NCBI RefSeq assembly: GCF_001936575.1
Contig: NZ_MSMP01000007.1
Coordinates: 62,001-126,000, forward strand
Length of the DNA: 64,000 nucleotides
Source of the DNA: Tenacibaculum agarivorans
GTDB lineage: Bacteria > Bacteroidota > Bacteroidia > Flavobacteriales > Flavobacteriaceae
Reading direction: 5' to 3'
Shown here: positions 16,201 to 24,309 of the stretch, piece after piece
How the letters are laid out: each line of letters opens with the position of its first letter
How positions within the stretch are numbered: position 1 is the stretch's first letter
Position numbers and translations under genes: made by a program
The notes under the pieces: generated by a model
The model's input: only the letters and a program-made list of their open reading frames with translations
Told to the model about the DNA's origin: nothing
Databases searched by the model: none

Positions 16201-19200
16201 TCTACTGTTGAAGAAATTAGAACTAAATCGAAAGGATTTGCCGATTGTGGACTTGTAGTTTCTTCATCAGAAAACAAAGTAATGGTAAAACCTAGTTTTT
16301 GTTCTAATCTTGATTTTATACGTTGATCTTCGCTTGAAAGATTCAATTTATCACCAACCACAAACATCACATTTATGGTATTTTTAAACATTACTGATGA
16401 TTCTGGTGTAATGGAAGCTGTTTTTCCTCCGTTATAAAACACCTTTGCTGTAACCGTATAATTTTTCCAAATAATAGGCTGCCAAGCACTTTCAAAAGGT
16501 GCAGTACTTGCTGTACTTACTAAATCATTATCTACGTAATATTCTATTTTAGTAATTCCTGTAATATCGGTATTCACTGATAATTTTACTGGATCTGAAG
16601 TATCTATTTGTGATCCATTTACTGGAGAAGCCACCTCTAATATTTGCGTATCAGTCGTATTTAACTCCTCTCCATCAATTTGATTTATATAAGCGACTAA
16701 TTGATCTATTTGAGTATTACTTAAGGTAGAAATAGCTCCGTGAGCATCTCCAACATTTCTAGTTGTCAACACTTCTTTTATTGTTTTTGCTGAACCATCA
16801 TGTAAATACGGTGCCGTAGCCCAAACATCTTTTAATGTAGGAACGTCTAACCCTAGTAATGGTTTTTCTAAACGATTTCCACTAGTAGTCTCTACAGTTC
16901 CAACATCGTGCATTTTTCCTGAAGGACTGTCTGTAAATTGTTCTCCGCTATGACAAGACGCACATTTTAAATCTCCAAAAATTGCTTTCCCTGCTATTCC
17001 ATCTGCTGTTAATGCTCCATTTTTATTTTTATACGGACTTGGTTCAAATTCATCTAATGATTTAATATATGCTGTTAACGCATCTAAATCAGGCGATTTT
17101 CCTGCTTTTTTATCTCCAAGAGTTAATGCAGTTGTTCCTTCATTAAAATCAGCAGTACTCATAAACCCTTTTCCTTTAAAATGATTACGAATGTCATTTT
17201 CAAAATCTTGGATTTCATCAAAGTTTGCACTCCAATGTACTCTACCATGTGCTGTTCCTGCTCTACCTACTAAAGAAATAGTATTTCTCAATCCTTCTCC
17301 TCTATCGGTAAAATCCCAAGTTCTTCCATCTTGAGTTCCATCTAAATGACAACTTGCGCAACTCACATATCCGTCAGTACCCATTTTAAGGTTAGCAGCA
17401 TCGTAAAAAATTTGTTTTCCTTTCAATACTTGAGCTGAAAGTCCCTCAGTGGTTACCGTATTTACTGTTCTGATATTATCTAATACAGTAGTTCCAGAAT
17501 TCACCATCTCTGCAGCATCTAAAACAGTTACCGATCTATCCATAAAATTCTTTACAAATAATCGGTTTGTACTTTTATCAAATGCTAGACCTTGTGGTGA
17601 TTTCCCAACATCCTTCTTTAAAATTTCAATTCCTGTTTTTGGATCTACTACTACAATTCTATTATTACCTTGCATAGTAATGAACAAATAGTTTCCTGTA
17701 GGACTGAATAAAGCAGAAGAAGGTTGACCATGATTATCAATATCTAATCGGTTATTCAACTCTTCTTTACTCGTAGTTAAATTAATTGGTGAAATAGCTG
17801 TACGAACACTATTATCAAAAGTCAAAGGTTTTCCATCTCTAGCTAATCCTCTTACTATATTATCTTTTTTAGCTACAGACCATGCTGATTTATTATTAGG
17901 ATGAATACTTATTCCTGATACATAATTTGGTAATCCTCGAGCTGCATTTCCATTATCTACTGTAAAATTATCTAAAGCTAATGCTATTGTTTTTTGACTT
18001 TGTGTATTCAAATTAATTTCCCAAACCTGACCTTCTTCATCTGGAGAAATAAATCGAGTTACTAACAATTTAGCCCCATCACCTGTTATTGCTAATGCTC
18101 TAGGTGTATCCCCTACTGTTAAGGTATTTACTACACTACCTGTATTTGGATTTATTTCAATAATTTCACCTGAACCAAATGCGGACATAAATGCACGGGT
18201 TTGGTCTGGAGTAAATACAATTCCATAAGGTCGTGATCCACGGTCTAGGCTTATAATTTTTTGAACAATTCCTTGATCATTTAACACATATAATTCATCT
18301 GAATCTCTACAAGTGACCCATGCATTTCCTCCACTATCTAAAGCTACACTTATTGGATCTTTTCCTACACTTACTTCTTTAAGTATTGTAAAAGTATCTG
18401 CATTGATAAGTGTTACTGAATTATTATCAGGATTTACAGACCAAACAATTCTATTTGCTTCATCTACAATAATTGGTCCTGATTGGGTTGGAGCTGTACT
18501 CGGCAATTGTTCTGACACTACAATAGCCTGAGAAGCTACTGCAAAGCCTCCGTTATTATCAGATACTTGTACCTGAATTGTGTAATTTCCTGCTTCTGTG
18601 TATGTATGATCTATAATTTCAGTAGTCCATGTAGTCTTTGGAGAACCGTCACCAAAATCCCAACGATAACGTAATGCATCACCATCTGGATCTGTTGCAT
18701 TAGCTGTTAAAGTAACTTTATTACCTGTAGTTATGGGAGAAGGAATACTTAGATCAACACCCGTAACTTCTGGAGATTGATTTGATGAGTTTCCTCCTGT
18801 TGTGAAATAAAACGTATACTCTTCCATTCCATTACCTACAGCATCTTTAATACCATCTTCTACAAACTTTACTTCATAAGTAGTATTAGGTGTTAATTTT
18901 TCTTTTGGTGCATAATTTATAACTTGATATGAAGTAGTGGTCACATCTCCTTTAATCAAATCTCCTCCTAGAGGACGCACCTGAATAGTTTGATCATTTA
19001 AGGTAAGATCATCTAAAGTTTCATTAATTACAAATCCAATAGTAGATGTGATTGGCTGATTAATAGCTCCTGATTTAGGAAAATGATGACCAACTGAAGG
19101 ACCTTTAGTATCTAAACCGTCTTGATGTGCAAAAATTGATGTTTTATCATCTCCACTAGCTACTAAAATATGTCCAATAGGCATCCATTGATTATCAATA

Positions 19201-20207
19201 AACTGTAAGGTTTCATCACTTGATGGAGGAAAAAATTCATGATCTATTTCCATAGTTTCAAAGTTGAATTTCACACCTCTATCAAATCGTCCTGAAAATC
19301 CAAACTCATCTTGAAAAATCATATAACGTCCTAATGTGATCTGATCTGAATGCAAGCTAAACCCTCGTTTTACATTGGTAGGGTCACTAATATCAAAACC
19401 TACTAATGCATCTGGACCTTGGTTACCACTCATAAATACTAAATAGTTTCTCCATAATTGGATCCCTGTACTATATTGTTCATGAGGAATATCTCCTCCA
19501 AAAGCTCCTAAAAACTTGATATTGCTTGGATCTCCAAAATCAAACACTTTTATATCTCCTGTTTGTGGTGCATAGAACACATAATTCCCTACACGTACTA
19601 CTACATCTGGTACAGATGCACTAACTGGAATATCATCTACTTGTTCACCAGAACGCATATCGAAAACCCTACTTCCAACTATAGTATGCGGAAAAGTTTC
19701 AAGATTATCATAATTGGCTTGTCCGTCTTGTACTGTGTATAAGATATCTGAGCTAGTTACTGGTTTTCGATCTAACATATTGGATAGATCTAAATATTTA
19801 TAGCCCGTTCCTTGAAGTTCAGGAACTGAATATTCGCGATAAAATAAATCGCCTTCTAATTTCCACCATCGGTGTCCGTTATTTGCATCATCACTAAATT
19901 CTACTCTTCTGGGTGCTGTGGGGTTAGAGACATCCCAGACTCCTGTTCCTGCTTGGCCATTAATCATTAAGTAATTTCTGTGATAGGTATTGATTCTATC
20001 TCCTTCAGGAAAATTTGCTAAAAATGTTCCTTTAGGCCAAGTTTGTTTAGTCATTTCTGGTCCTTTTGTTCCATCATAACCAGCAAGTGCAGATTTGACG
20101 GCCAATCCGAATGAAATGAAAATAATAATGACATACCAAATGGGGTTTTTAATTCTCTGGCGAATTTTTAAAACACTCCATTTGTGTGTTTTTTGTTTAG
20201 GTTTCAT
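13239..20207 (-). CDS. Giant T9SS-exported cellulose-binding protein with beta-propellers and dihaem cytochrome c domain
   Basis: 2322 residues, last gene of the cellulase cluster. Order by eye: membrane/signal segment 22-42; LVIVD-like beta-propeller ~60-360; Big_5-like Ig ~370-470; PKD ~480-566; YVTN-type propeller ~575-905; cytochrome c region ~925-1175 with two haem sites, CASCH at 950-954 and 1082-1086; Ig-like ~1190-1275; a ThuA/flavodoxin-like region ~1277-1475; two Ig-like domains ~1487-1672; family 3 cellulose-binding module ~1680-1825 (FKIRYWFTPE, ending LVWGIEP); three PKD ~1830-2092; the shared Cys-bounded module 2101-2225; T9SS sorting domain ~2238-2322. Seen: no glycoside hydrolase motif. 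Inference: a redox protein docked on cellulose, perhaps an electron partner for oxidative polysaccharide cleavage. No LPMO gene is in the window. The gene lies 157 bp downstream of the GH5-GH8 gene, same strand. Confidence 0.85.
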   Translation of the reverse strand: MKPKQKTHKWSVLKIRQRIKNPIWYVIIIFISFGLAVKSALAGYDGTKGPEMTKQTWPKGTFLANFPEGDRINTYHRNYLMINGQAGTGVWDVSNPTAPRRVEFSDDANNGHRWWKLEGDLFYREYSVPELQGTGYKYLDLSNMLDRKPVTSSDILYTVQDGQANYDNLETFPHTIVGSRVFDMRSGEQVDDIPVSASVPDVVVRVGNYVFYAPQTGDIKVFDFGDPSNIKFLGAFGGDIPHEQYSTGIQLWRNYLVFMSGNQGPDALVGFDISDPTNVKRGFSLHSDQITLGRYMIFQDEFGFSGRFDRGVKFNFETMEIDHEFFPPSSDETLQFIDNQWMPIGHILVASGDDKTSIFAHQDGLDTKGPSVGHHFPKSGAINQPITSTIGFVINETLDDLTLNDQTIQVRPLGGDLIKGDVTTTSYQVINYAPKEKLTPNTTYEVKFVEDGIKDAVGNGMEEYTFYFTTGGNSSNQSPEVTGVDLSIPSPITTGNKVTLTANATDPDGDALRYRWDFGDGSPKTTWTTEIIDHTYTEAGNYTIQVQVSDNNGGFAVASQAIVVSEQLPSTAPTQSGPIIVDEANRIVWSVNPDNNSVTLINADTFTILKEVSVGKDPISVALDSGGNAWVTCRDSDELYVLNDQGIVQKIISLDRGSRPYGIVFTPDQTRAFMSAFGSGEIIEINPNTGSVVNTLTVGDTPRALAITGDGAKLLVTRFISPDEEGQVWEINLNTQSQKTIALALDNFTVDNGNAARGLPNYVSGISIHPNNKSAWSVAKKDNIVRGLARDGKPLTFDNSVRTAISPINLTTSKEELNNRLDIDNHGQPSSALFSPTGNYLFITMQGNNRIVVVDPKTGIEILKKDVGKSPQGLAFDKSTNRLFVKNFMDRSVTVLDAAEMVNSGTTVLDNIRTVNTVTTEGLSAQVLKGKQIFYDAANLKMGTDGYVSCASCHLDGTQDGRTWDFTDRGEGLRNTISLVGRAGTAHGRVHWSANFDEIQDFENDIRNHFKGKGFMSTADFNEGTTALTLGDKKAGKSPDLDALTAYIKSLDEFEPSPYKNKNGALTADGIAGKAIFGDLKCASCHSGEQFTDSPSGKMHDVGTVETTSGNRLEKPLLGLDVPTLKDVWATAPYLHDGSAKTIKEVLTTRNVGDAHGAISTLSNTQIDQLVAYINQIDGEELNTTDTQILEVASPVNGSQIDTSDPVKLSVNTDITGITKIEYYVDNDLVSTASTAPFESAWQPIIWKNYTVTAKVFYNGGKTASITPESSVMFKNTINVMFVVGDKLNLSSEDQRIKSRLEQKLGFTITLFSDEETTSPQSANPFDLVLISSTVDPRELGNDLEGARVPLLTWNPFMYNKLRMTSGALNTGFGITSEGFDQVTITTPNHPMAAAAGTKTALYGITQSLPFGNPSDEAIIIAKAGIQPILFGYEASIAIPSRRTAFPLRDQFMHLLTEQGLKMFDAAVLWTLHGGDADTPIGPLPDVYFTSPTNGQLVNAPISIKFETEGWDLPSQQFQLRYRIDGQDRGLITKEGMHEDLTNLSEGPHELTLQMERSDNSPTELSDTITVMVTKDPIPEDPTVIIESPTDGGLVGPDFSIEFSTILWDITPGGRHIKYFLDDVAKDDIFTVAPISVVGLSEGKHTIKLALAEADGTLTGTFSEISVTVDKRLTNLPDTDFSVEYRDNSSGPVSVELKPVFQIVSDAEADVALQDFKIRYWFTPEHTASMAFNIDYAQPKGVTGQYGTLGSENYLELGFSSTSGTIKAKGKSGVIQTRLHHAGFQSHNQVNDFSYDSGKTSLKPHIMVTLYHKGKLVWGIEPDGSITGNRAPTAEFISNVSSGVRPLTVQFDASGSSDPDGDTLTYTWDFGDGTTGDGKIISYEYQQVGSYIVTLTVNDGTDQATAMRTITVTEEVVNRVPVAEFTVDVSSGLSPLTVQFDASSSSDPDGDALTYSWDFGDGTTGNAEITSHQYQQAGNYVATLTVSDGTDQATATKTITVTEEVVNRAPIADFTTDVNSGESPLTVQFDASGSSDPDGDVLTYSWDFGDSNSSTGISVSHNYTTPGAYTATLTVNDGSLEDTQTITITVSDTSGGPVSGCSFNTPSSSALPSMNTSFEHIFVLGNGPDLSMVRNFGINWDLNNNGLWQFSMNTNNGTPSWWIDFLPKITQNFNQAQPSISITNSGIPKLDGEYWVTLDGSNFVLVSKTKGFTIYFSSSSVKPNCETTTSKTDSAVTVSVVPNPASEFVTVSLQSKGEKSNSINQSGIIRIIDMNNQQVLIQSFMNEQKLQIPVYNLPQGLYVLEVRNTVTGILETKKIMIE
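13533..13907 (-). other. Shared Cys-bounded module, copy 1 (residues 2101-2225)
   Basis: 125-residue module from CSFNTP to KPNC, with LPS, VLGNGPDLS, INWDLNNNGLWQFSMNTNNG, TQNFN, LDGEYW and GFTIYFS. It is placed between the last PKD domain and the sorting domain. Confidence 0.8.
14733..15170 (-). other. CBM3 domain of the cytochrome-like protein
   Basis: Residues ~1680-1825 match family 3 cellulose-binding modules: VEYRDNSSGPVSVELKPVF, IRYWFTPEH, YLELGFSSTSGTIKAKG, IQTRLHHAGF, NDFSYD and YHKGKLVWGIEP. Confidence 0.85.
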
Positions 20208-20364
20208 GTTAAGTTTATAAATTTATTGGTGTACTATTATGCACAACGAAAGTCATTATTTTCAACTTTGTTGCTAATTCCTTTTTCATGTAAAAGGCAA
20301 ATCGATTTTTAAATATCGACTTACCTCTACACGAAATACATTGTCTTAAGTGTTTATTATTTAA

Positions 20365-23300
20365 TTATTGTTTGATGATTTTTTCTTGTATTACCTTTCC
20401 TGTAGTGTTACTTCTCACTTCAAGAATGTATATTCCTTTGGTCAAGTTTTGCGTTGGAAGTTGTAAACGCGATTCATTAGTAAATACTTTATTCACTAAT
20501 ACTTGTCCTCTTAGATCTGTTATTCTAACTTCTCCTTTTTGATTGAATTTATTTACTAATTCGTTATTAGTATTTAAATTAATTGTAATAAAATCAATTG
20601 TTGGATTTGGTCCAATACTATGTACTAAAGGCATAGTATCTTTTGTAGTATTTGTTGAAGTTGTACCCGCTTGACAATTGGGCTTTTTAGCTGATTTACT
20701 GAAATAAATAGTAAAGTTTTTAGTTTTGGACACCAATACGAAATTTCCTTGGTCTATGGCCGCCCAATAACTACCATCCAATCCTGGAAAGCCAGAGTTC
20801 GCGATGGTTACTTCTGGTTGCGGTTGGTTAAAATTCTGAGTAACTAAAGGCAAGAAATTTTGCCACCAGGCAGGCACTCCATTATTTGTATTCATAGAAA
20901 GTTGCCATAATCCGTTATTTTGTAATCCCCAATTAATGCCAAAGTTGATTACATTACTTAAATCAGGGCCGCCTTCGCCTAGTATATGTACATGATTATA
21001 AGAAGCATTAATAGATGGTAAAGGATTATCTAATGGCGTATTGAATGTACAACCTCCTGGAGATGAATCATCTGTTACTGTAACAACTACTGTTGCTGAA
21101 TCTTGTAGTGCCCCATCATCTACCGTAAGTGTTACTGTATAACTTCCAGATTGTAAAAATGTATGCGAAACTGTTTTTCCAGTACCTGAATTACCATCAT
21201 CAAAATTCCAAGTATATGTGAGTGTATCTCCGTCTGGGTCAAAAGAATTACTAGCATCAAAGTTTACCTCTAACGGAGCAGTCCCTGCTATTACATCGCT
21301 CGTAAATACAGCTGTAGGTGCTTTATTTTCATTAATTGCAGGTTTGTAAATTTTAAACGCGCCAGCTACATGCATATAACTCATCATATATAATAATCCA
21401 TCATAATAACGATACTTTCCTGATGGAGGTGTTAACTCATATAATTCATCTACAAATGGCCAGACTTTTGCATCAGCGAGTGCTAAACTTCCTACTGCAT
21501 TACAAGCTACTAAACCAGGGTTATGATCGAAAGTAATAGGTGTAGTTCCATCTAACGTCCATGAACCTTCATAATTTGGTTTATCTTTAAAGAAATCGAT
21601 CTGATTATTAATAATACTTTGCGTGTTGTTTTTACTTTTTTGAAACCATGCAAAATCAAATCCCATATTCATAATTACTCTCCAAGCATCGAAACCAAAA
21701 TGACCACGATTCAAATCATCTTTAGGGCTACCATCAAATCCAGAATAATCTGGGGTTAATCCGGTTACTGGATGCGCTGCTCTTGGTAATAAATAATCTC
21801 TACTTCTGGCAGCCATATCAATCCATAACGCATTATTATTATCTGCATACAGTGCCCATATATCATAGAATGCTGCTAAATGATACGATGGATCTGTAAA
21901 TTGAGCTGAATCTCCACAAGGAGTAAATACTATTTGTTTCTCATTTAAATCGATGAGATTTGTTGGACATTGCCCACTATTGGCACTCGCCTTATTAATC
22001 ATATTATCTAAAATATAATTTGCCTGTGCTTTATAGTTGAACACATCCGTTTCTGAATTAAAGCTTCCCGATCCTTGTTGACTTCCCCACCTAGCGTCAG
22101 CAAAAAATAAAGCAGTGATAAAATATTCTTCTCCATCAGGAGCTGAATTTGGATCTATCATCCCATAATCTGTAGTATTGAGTTGCCAAGAAAATAGTCC
22201 TTCTCTAGACGTACCTGGTTTGTGTTGGCTATACGTTTTAGCAAATTTCCAAAGTTTATCAAATGCTTCTTTTTTATCCAACTGTACACAAATCATCATT
22301 CCATACGACATTCCTTCAGAACGGATATCATTATTCCCAGTGTCTAAAATATATGCCATATCGTTGCCAACTTCATACATCAATCTTTCAGAATCAATAT
22401 TTCCATTTACAAAATATCGATTCCAAAGTTGATCTAACTTTTGCTGTACTGCCACTTCATTTTTCCCTGACTCGACAAACATATTACGATAAACATCAGT
22501 AACGAATGAAGGCTGATCAGGGATAACTGGTGCAGGCCTTGTATCTCCTCCTGAATCTGACTCAAGAGTAAATGTTATCGTTGAGTAATTAAATGAACCT
22601 TTATCCATAAAAACTCTCATTACTTGTTCTCCTGCACTAAGTGTAACATTTGGTATTTTTTGAGTAACATAACTCGTCCATCCACCTGTAGAAGCTACAT
22701 TCTGTACTCCTGTAACATCTGCTCCGTCAAATTCAATATGATAAGCACCTTCAGATACTGCTGAAGCCACCATAACATCTATTGAATACGTTCCTGCTTG
22801 GGTAACATTTACTGTGTATTCTATCCATTCTCCATCTGCTGTAAAGCCTATATTACCACCATCTCCACCAAATTCTGTATCTACGTCTTCTTCTTGTCGA
22901 ATTCCATCACCATCATTTCCAATTGTCGTATCGTGATAGGCTACAACTTCTCCTCCCAAATCAAAAGATGTAGCTTTAATTTTACCTGGTATGGACTGCG
23001 GTTGCCCATTTACATAGGGTACTTGTGGCGGCAATGGTACATCTTCAAAAACAACATTAATAGTATGATTTGTTGTTACATTAGTAAATGTATAGGTATC
23101 TATTGCTCCAACTGAAACACCATCTACCAATACATTTCCTATTTTATATCCTCGATTAACCGTAACATCAAAAGTTTGATTGTCGTTTTCAGACACCACT
23201 ACATTACCTGATGGAGAAATAGAGCCACCTACATTTGTTGTTGCTTCAATAGTATATGTTACTCCACAAGCAGCAATACTTGGATCTAACATAGAAGCCG

Positions 23301-24303
23301 GTATAATCGATGTATTTTTAATTGAATTGATATCAGTAACCGAAATTTCTTCTGCGAAATTAGTTGCCCAACTTCCATATTTCCCATCGGTAGTTACATC
23401 TAAATCACTATTAGGTGAACCACAATCATTATTGTCAACAGCTCCCCATGACCAACTTAACCAACCAATTTGTTCTTCTTGTAGTCTTTTAATCATTTCT
23501 ACATATGGAAAACTCTGTCCACAAGCTATAGGAGAAGCTACTTTTTGTGGTCCTTCTCCTATGATATAAGGTAACTTTTTTGATTTTGCATCTGCAATCA
23601 TTAAATTTAATCGATCTACTTTTGCTTGATCATCACCATTTGTCCAATAGGTATGTACTGCAAAAATGATGTTATGTAAAGGGTCAAACTCTAGTAATTC
23701 ATTACCTCCTTCTAAGAAATAACTTTCACGATTTCCATATCCTCCACAATCAATCATTAAAGGCGTATCTATTCCTGCTTCACGTAACTGAGTAATAGCA
23801 TCTTTATAATATGCTACCCATTGTGCCGTTGATTCAGAACCATTTCCAACTTCATTACCAATATTTACAATCAGCCATTTCTTATACTTTTGGATCGTTG
23901 ATAATACTGCTGGACGTTTCCAGTAGTCTAGTAGCATTTGTAGTTTACTGAAATCCCCTGTAGCATCATGTAATTCTGCAACAGGTATCATCGAGTTTTT
24001 AATACTATTATTAATTAATTGATCAAATTCTGCTTCGTTTCCTTGAGTAGTCCAAACCAACCGAACTGCATTAGAACCTGTTTTCGCTATTTCTGGCAAA
24101 ATAACCTCACCTGTTCTATCTTGAGACCAAATGAACATTTCATTGTAACCTCTCATTACAATTTCTTCATTACATGATGATAGGATTTTTCCGTTCTCTA
24201 CACGAATAGTATTTTGTGCGTATACTGTTTGATTATATAAACCTAATAGTAGTATGATGGTAAATGCAGCTAACCGAATAGCTGCATTTTTTATATTTTT
24301 CAT
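20365..24303 (-). CDS. GH5 - CBM6 - GH8 multidomain T9SS enzyme
   Basis: 1312 residues. Signal peptide 1-29; GH5 domain ~32-340 with acid/base Glu151 (VNIGNEVGNG) and nucleophile Glu250 (YIIGEGP); a short Flg_new/Big-like repeat ~348-422; CBM6-like module ~440-582 (DGIRQEEDVDTE... GEWIEYTVNV); second catalytic domain GH8 ~598-985 with Glu663 (RSEGMSYGMM) and APDGEEYFITALFFADARWG (Asp723 region), most like reducing-end exo-oligoxylanases; PKD ~996-1077; the shared Cys-bounded module 1085-1210; sorting domain ~1228-1312. The GH5 resembles mannan/cellulose-active members. Together it could attack a backbone and trim xylo-oligosaccharides; substrates are inferred. It starts 6 bp after the stop of the upstream GH5 gene, so the two are one transcript. 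Confidence 0.9.
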   Translation of the reverse strand: MKNIKNAAIRLAAFTIILLLGLYNQTVYAQNTIRVENGKILSSCNEEIVMRGYNEMFIWSQDRTGEVILPEIAKTGSNAVRLVWTTQGNEAEFDQLINNSIKNSMIPVAELHDATGDFSKLQMLLDYWKRPAVLSTIQKYKKWLIVNIGNEVGNGSESTAQWVAYYKDAITQLREAGIDTPLMIDCGGYGNRESYFLEGGNELLEFDPLHNIIFAVHTYWTNGDDQAKVDRLNLMIADAKSKKLPYIIGEGPQKVASPIACGQSFPYVEMIKRLQEEQIGWLSWSWGAVDNNDCGSPNSDLDVTTDGKYGSWATNFAEEISVTDINSIKNTSIIPASMLDPSIAACGVTYTIEATTNVGGSISPSGNVVVSENDNQTFDVTVNRGYKIGNVLVDGVSVGAIDTYTFTNVTTNHTINVVFEDVPLPPQVPYVNGQPQSIPGKIKATSFDLGGEVVAYHDTTIGNDGDGIRQEEDVDTEFGGDGGNIGFTADGEWIEYTVNVTQAGTYSIDVMVASAVSEGAYHIEFDGADVTGVQNVASTGGWTSYVTQKIPNVTLSAGEQVMRVFMDKGSFNYSTITFTLESDSGGDTRPAPVIPDQPSFVTDVYRNMFVESGKNEVAVQQKLDQLWNRYFVNGNIDSERLMYEVGNDMAYILDTGNNDIRSEGMSYGMMICVQLDKKEAFDKLWKFAKTYSQHKPGTSREGLFSWQLNTTDYGMIDPNSAPDGEEYFITALFFADARWGSQQGSGSFNSETDVFNYKAQANYILDNMINKASANSGQCPTNLIDLNEKQIVFTPCGDSAQFTDPSYHLAAFYDIWALYADNNNALWIDMAARSRDYLLPRAAHPVTGLTPDYSGFDGSPKDDLNRGHFGFDAWRVIMNMGFDFAWFQKSKNNTQSIINNQIDFFKDKPNYEGSWTLDGTTPITFDHNPGLVACNAVGSLALADAKVWPFVDELYELTPPSGKYRYYDGLLYMMSYMHVAGAFKIYKPAINENKAPTAVFTSDVIAGTAPLEVNFDASNSFDPDGDTLTYTWNFDDGNSGTGKTVSHTFLQSGSYTVTLTVDDGALQDSATVVVTVTDDSSPGGCTFNTPLDNPLPSINASYNHVHILGEGGPDLSNVINFGINWGLQNNGLWQLSMNTNNGVPAWWQNFLPLVTQNFNQPQPEVTIANSGFPGLDGSYWAAIDQGNFVLVSKTKNFTIYFSKSAKKPNCQAGTTSTNTTKDTMPLVHSIGPNPTIDFITINLNTNNELVNKFNQKGEVRITDLRGQVLVNKVFTNESRLQLPTQNLTKGIYILEVRSNTTGKVIQEKIIKQ
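20674..21051 (-). other. Shared Cys-bounded module, copy 2 (residues 1085-1210)
   Basis: 126 residues from CTFNTP to KPNC with GGPDLSNVINFGINW, LWQLSMNTNNGVPAWW, TQNFNQPQP, GLDGSYW and FTIYFS. It follows a PKD domain and precedes the sorting domain. Confidence 0.8.
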
Positions 24304-24309
24304 TTTAGA

